Source of the DNA: Phycicoccus sp. M110.8
Lineage (GTDB): Bacteria > Actinomycetota > Actinomycetes > Actinomycetales > Dermatophilaceae
Length of the DNA stretch: 64,000 nt
Direction: 5' to 3'
NCBI RefSeq assembly: GCF_032464895.1
Contig: NZ_JAWDIC010000003.1
Coordinates: 186,001-250,000, forward strand
Shown: positions 63,230 to 64,000 of the stretch, piece after piece
Layout: every line of letters starts with the position of its first letter
Numbering within the stretch: the stretch's first letter is position 1
Translations under genes and position numbers: made by a program
The notes under the pieces: generated by a model
Databases searched by the model: none
What the model was told of the DNA's origin: nothing
Seen by the model: only the letters and a program-made list of their open reading frames with translations

Positions 63230-64000
63230 ATGGCCCAGACCGACACCGACGCAGCACCCGTGACCGCCGGGACCGAGCCGAAGGACCCCACGCCCGGCCT
63301 CGAGTACGTCGACCTGCTGCCGCTCGGCGAGGACCGCACCGAGTACCGCCTGCTCACGACCGAGGGCGTGAGCACCGTCGAGGGCCCGGGCGGCCGCACC
63401 TTCCTGCAGGTCGAGCCCGAGGCGCTGCGCCTGCTCACCGAGACGGCCATGCACGACATCGCGCACTACCTGCGCCCCGCCCACCTGGCCCAGCTGCGCC
63501 GGATCGTCGACGACCCCGACGCGAGCAACAACGACAAGTTCGTCGCACTCGACCTGCTCAAGAACGCCAACATCGCCGCCGGCGGGATCCTGCCGATGTG
63601 CCAGGACACCGGCACCGCCATCGTGATGGGCAAGCGCGGCCAGCACGTGCTCACCGAGGGCACCGACGAGCGCGCCATCAGCCAGGGCGTCCTCGACGCG
63701 TACACCCGGCTCAACCTGCGCTACTCCCAGATGGCGCCGATCACGACGTGGGAGGAGAAGAACACCGGCTCGAACCTCCCCGCGCAGGTCGAGCTCTACG
63801 CCGACACCGCACCGGGGCACGAGACGGCATACAAGTTCCTCTTCATGGCCAAGGGCGGCGGCTCGGCGAACAAGTCGTTCCTCTACCAGGAGACCAAGGC
63901 GATCCTGAACCCCGAGCGGATGCTCGCCTTCCTCGACGAGAAGCTGCGCTCGCTCGGCACCGCCGCCTGCCCGCCGTACCACCTGGCGATCGTCATCGGC
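63230..64000 (+). CDS. Class I (Fe-S) fumarate hydratase, 3' end outside window
   Basis: The first 257 codons are visible and the frame is open at the window end. The sequence matches the 4Fe-4S fumarases (E. coli FumA/FumB type): [19 protein letters not shown] with a cluster cysteine, then [18 protein letters not shown]. Full members have about 550 residues. The first 25 residues are an extra disordered lead. AAGGAG lies 14-19 bases before ATG 63230, rather far. It converts fumarate to malate. M. tuberculosis has a class II enzyme at this place (from memory), so the class here differs. Confidence 0.9.
   Translation, partial: MAQTDTDAAPVTAGTEPKDPTPGLEYVDLLPLGEDRTEYRLLTTEGVSTVEGPGGRTFLQVEPEALRLLTETAMHDIAHYLRPAHLAQLRRIVDDPDASNNDKFVALDLLKNANIAAGGILPMCQDTGTAIVMGKRGQHVLTEGTDERAISQGVLDAYTRLNLRYSQMAPITTWEEKNTGSNLPAQVELYADTAPGHETAYKFLFMAKGGGSANKSFLYQETKAILNPERMLAFLDEKLRSLGTAACPPYHLAIVIG

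Overview
The window is a high-G+C (by eye a little over 70%) chromosomal segment from an actinobacterium. The evidence is mycothiol biosynthesis (mshB), a sigE-rseA-htrA-tatB stress operon, a Rossmann LOG protein, a DUF3117 small protein, a seven-iron ferredoxin, and gene order that from memory runs parallel to two stretches of the Mycobacterium tuberculosis chromosome (about Rv1165-Rv1232 and Rv1098-Rv1112). A member of the Micrococcales, such as the Intrasporangiaceae, is my guess; nothing in the window fixes the genus. I see no rRNA, tRNA, transposase, integrase, prophage gene or CRISPR array, and no gene-free stretch longer than about 200 bases.

Layout. 1-2934: CBS/MgtE-N protein (5' cut by the window edge), DUF1003 membrane protein and Mrp ATPase. 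3037-6487 (minus): sigE-rseA-htrA-tatB envelope-stress operon, divergent from an O-methyltransferase (6638-7270). 7267-10406: leucyl aminopeptidase with a coupled YdhR-like protein, DUF3117 protein, PaaG-like enoyl-CoA isomerase. 10436-14534 (minus): two PIG-V-like mannosyltransferases, DNA glycosylase Tag and a START-like protein joined by 4-base start/stop overlaps, then a DivIVA-like protein and a small unknown. 14610-19915: LOG protein, beta-lactamase-fold hydrolase, divergent dapE/dapD and a lysozyme-like membrane protein. 19949-26203: NAGPA-type glycosidase, citrate synthase, dapC, ferredoxin, a GNAT protein and a VOC protein. 26210-32961 (minus): typA, LpqW-like lipoprotein, mshB, flavin reductase and VanW protein. 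33061-39656: a Nudix hydrolase and a complete peptide/oligopeptide ABC importer. 39783-44067: pterin dehydratase, VIT-family transporter, two-gene ABC-2 exporter, CNNM/CorC-like protein. 44190-48719: small membrane protein, lipase-like hydrolase, DMT exporter divergent from a MocR regulator, PH-like membrane protein. 48777-54151 (minus): ychF, thioesterase, and a cassette of an M50-type membrane metalloprotease with a duplicated-repeat partner protein. 54269-64000: GNAT-Nudix fusion, rmuC, cytochrome P450, ispH, xseA/xseB, DUF4245, glpX, a PfkB sugar kinase and the 5' part of a class I fumarase.

How the genes work together. Most genes are core housekeeping: lysine/diaminopimelate synthesis (dapC, dapD, dapE), central carbon metabolism (gltA, fumarase, glpX), redox (mshB, ferredoxin), DNA repair (tag, xseAB, rmuC), translation-linked GTPases (typA, ychF) and envelope quality control (sigE, htrA, tatB). 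The least understood unit is the metalloprotease/repeat-protein pair at 50942-54151. The protease has a PqqD-like cytosolic domain, an HEFGH active site in the membrane, and an outer domain with two CxxC pairs; the partner has a double-glycine-like N-terminus and two copies of a 60-residue Ala/Asn-rich repeat. I infer a dedicated processing or export pair.

Two features run through the whole window. Many operon heads have a TAnnnT-like -10 box only 6-8 bases before the start codon, which implies leaderless mRNAs, including one divergent pair that shares a single -10 box. The octamer GTATGCCG occurs at least 33 times on the two strands, far above chance and also in non-coding DNA.
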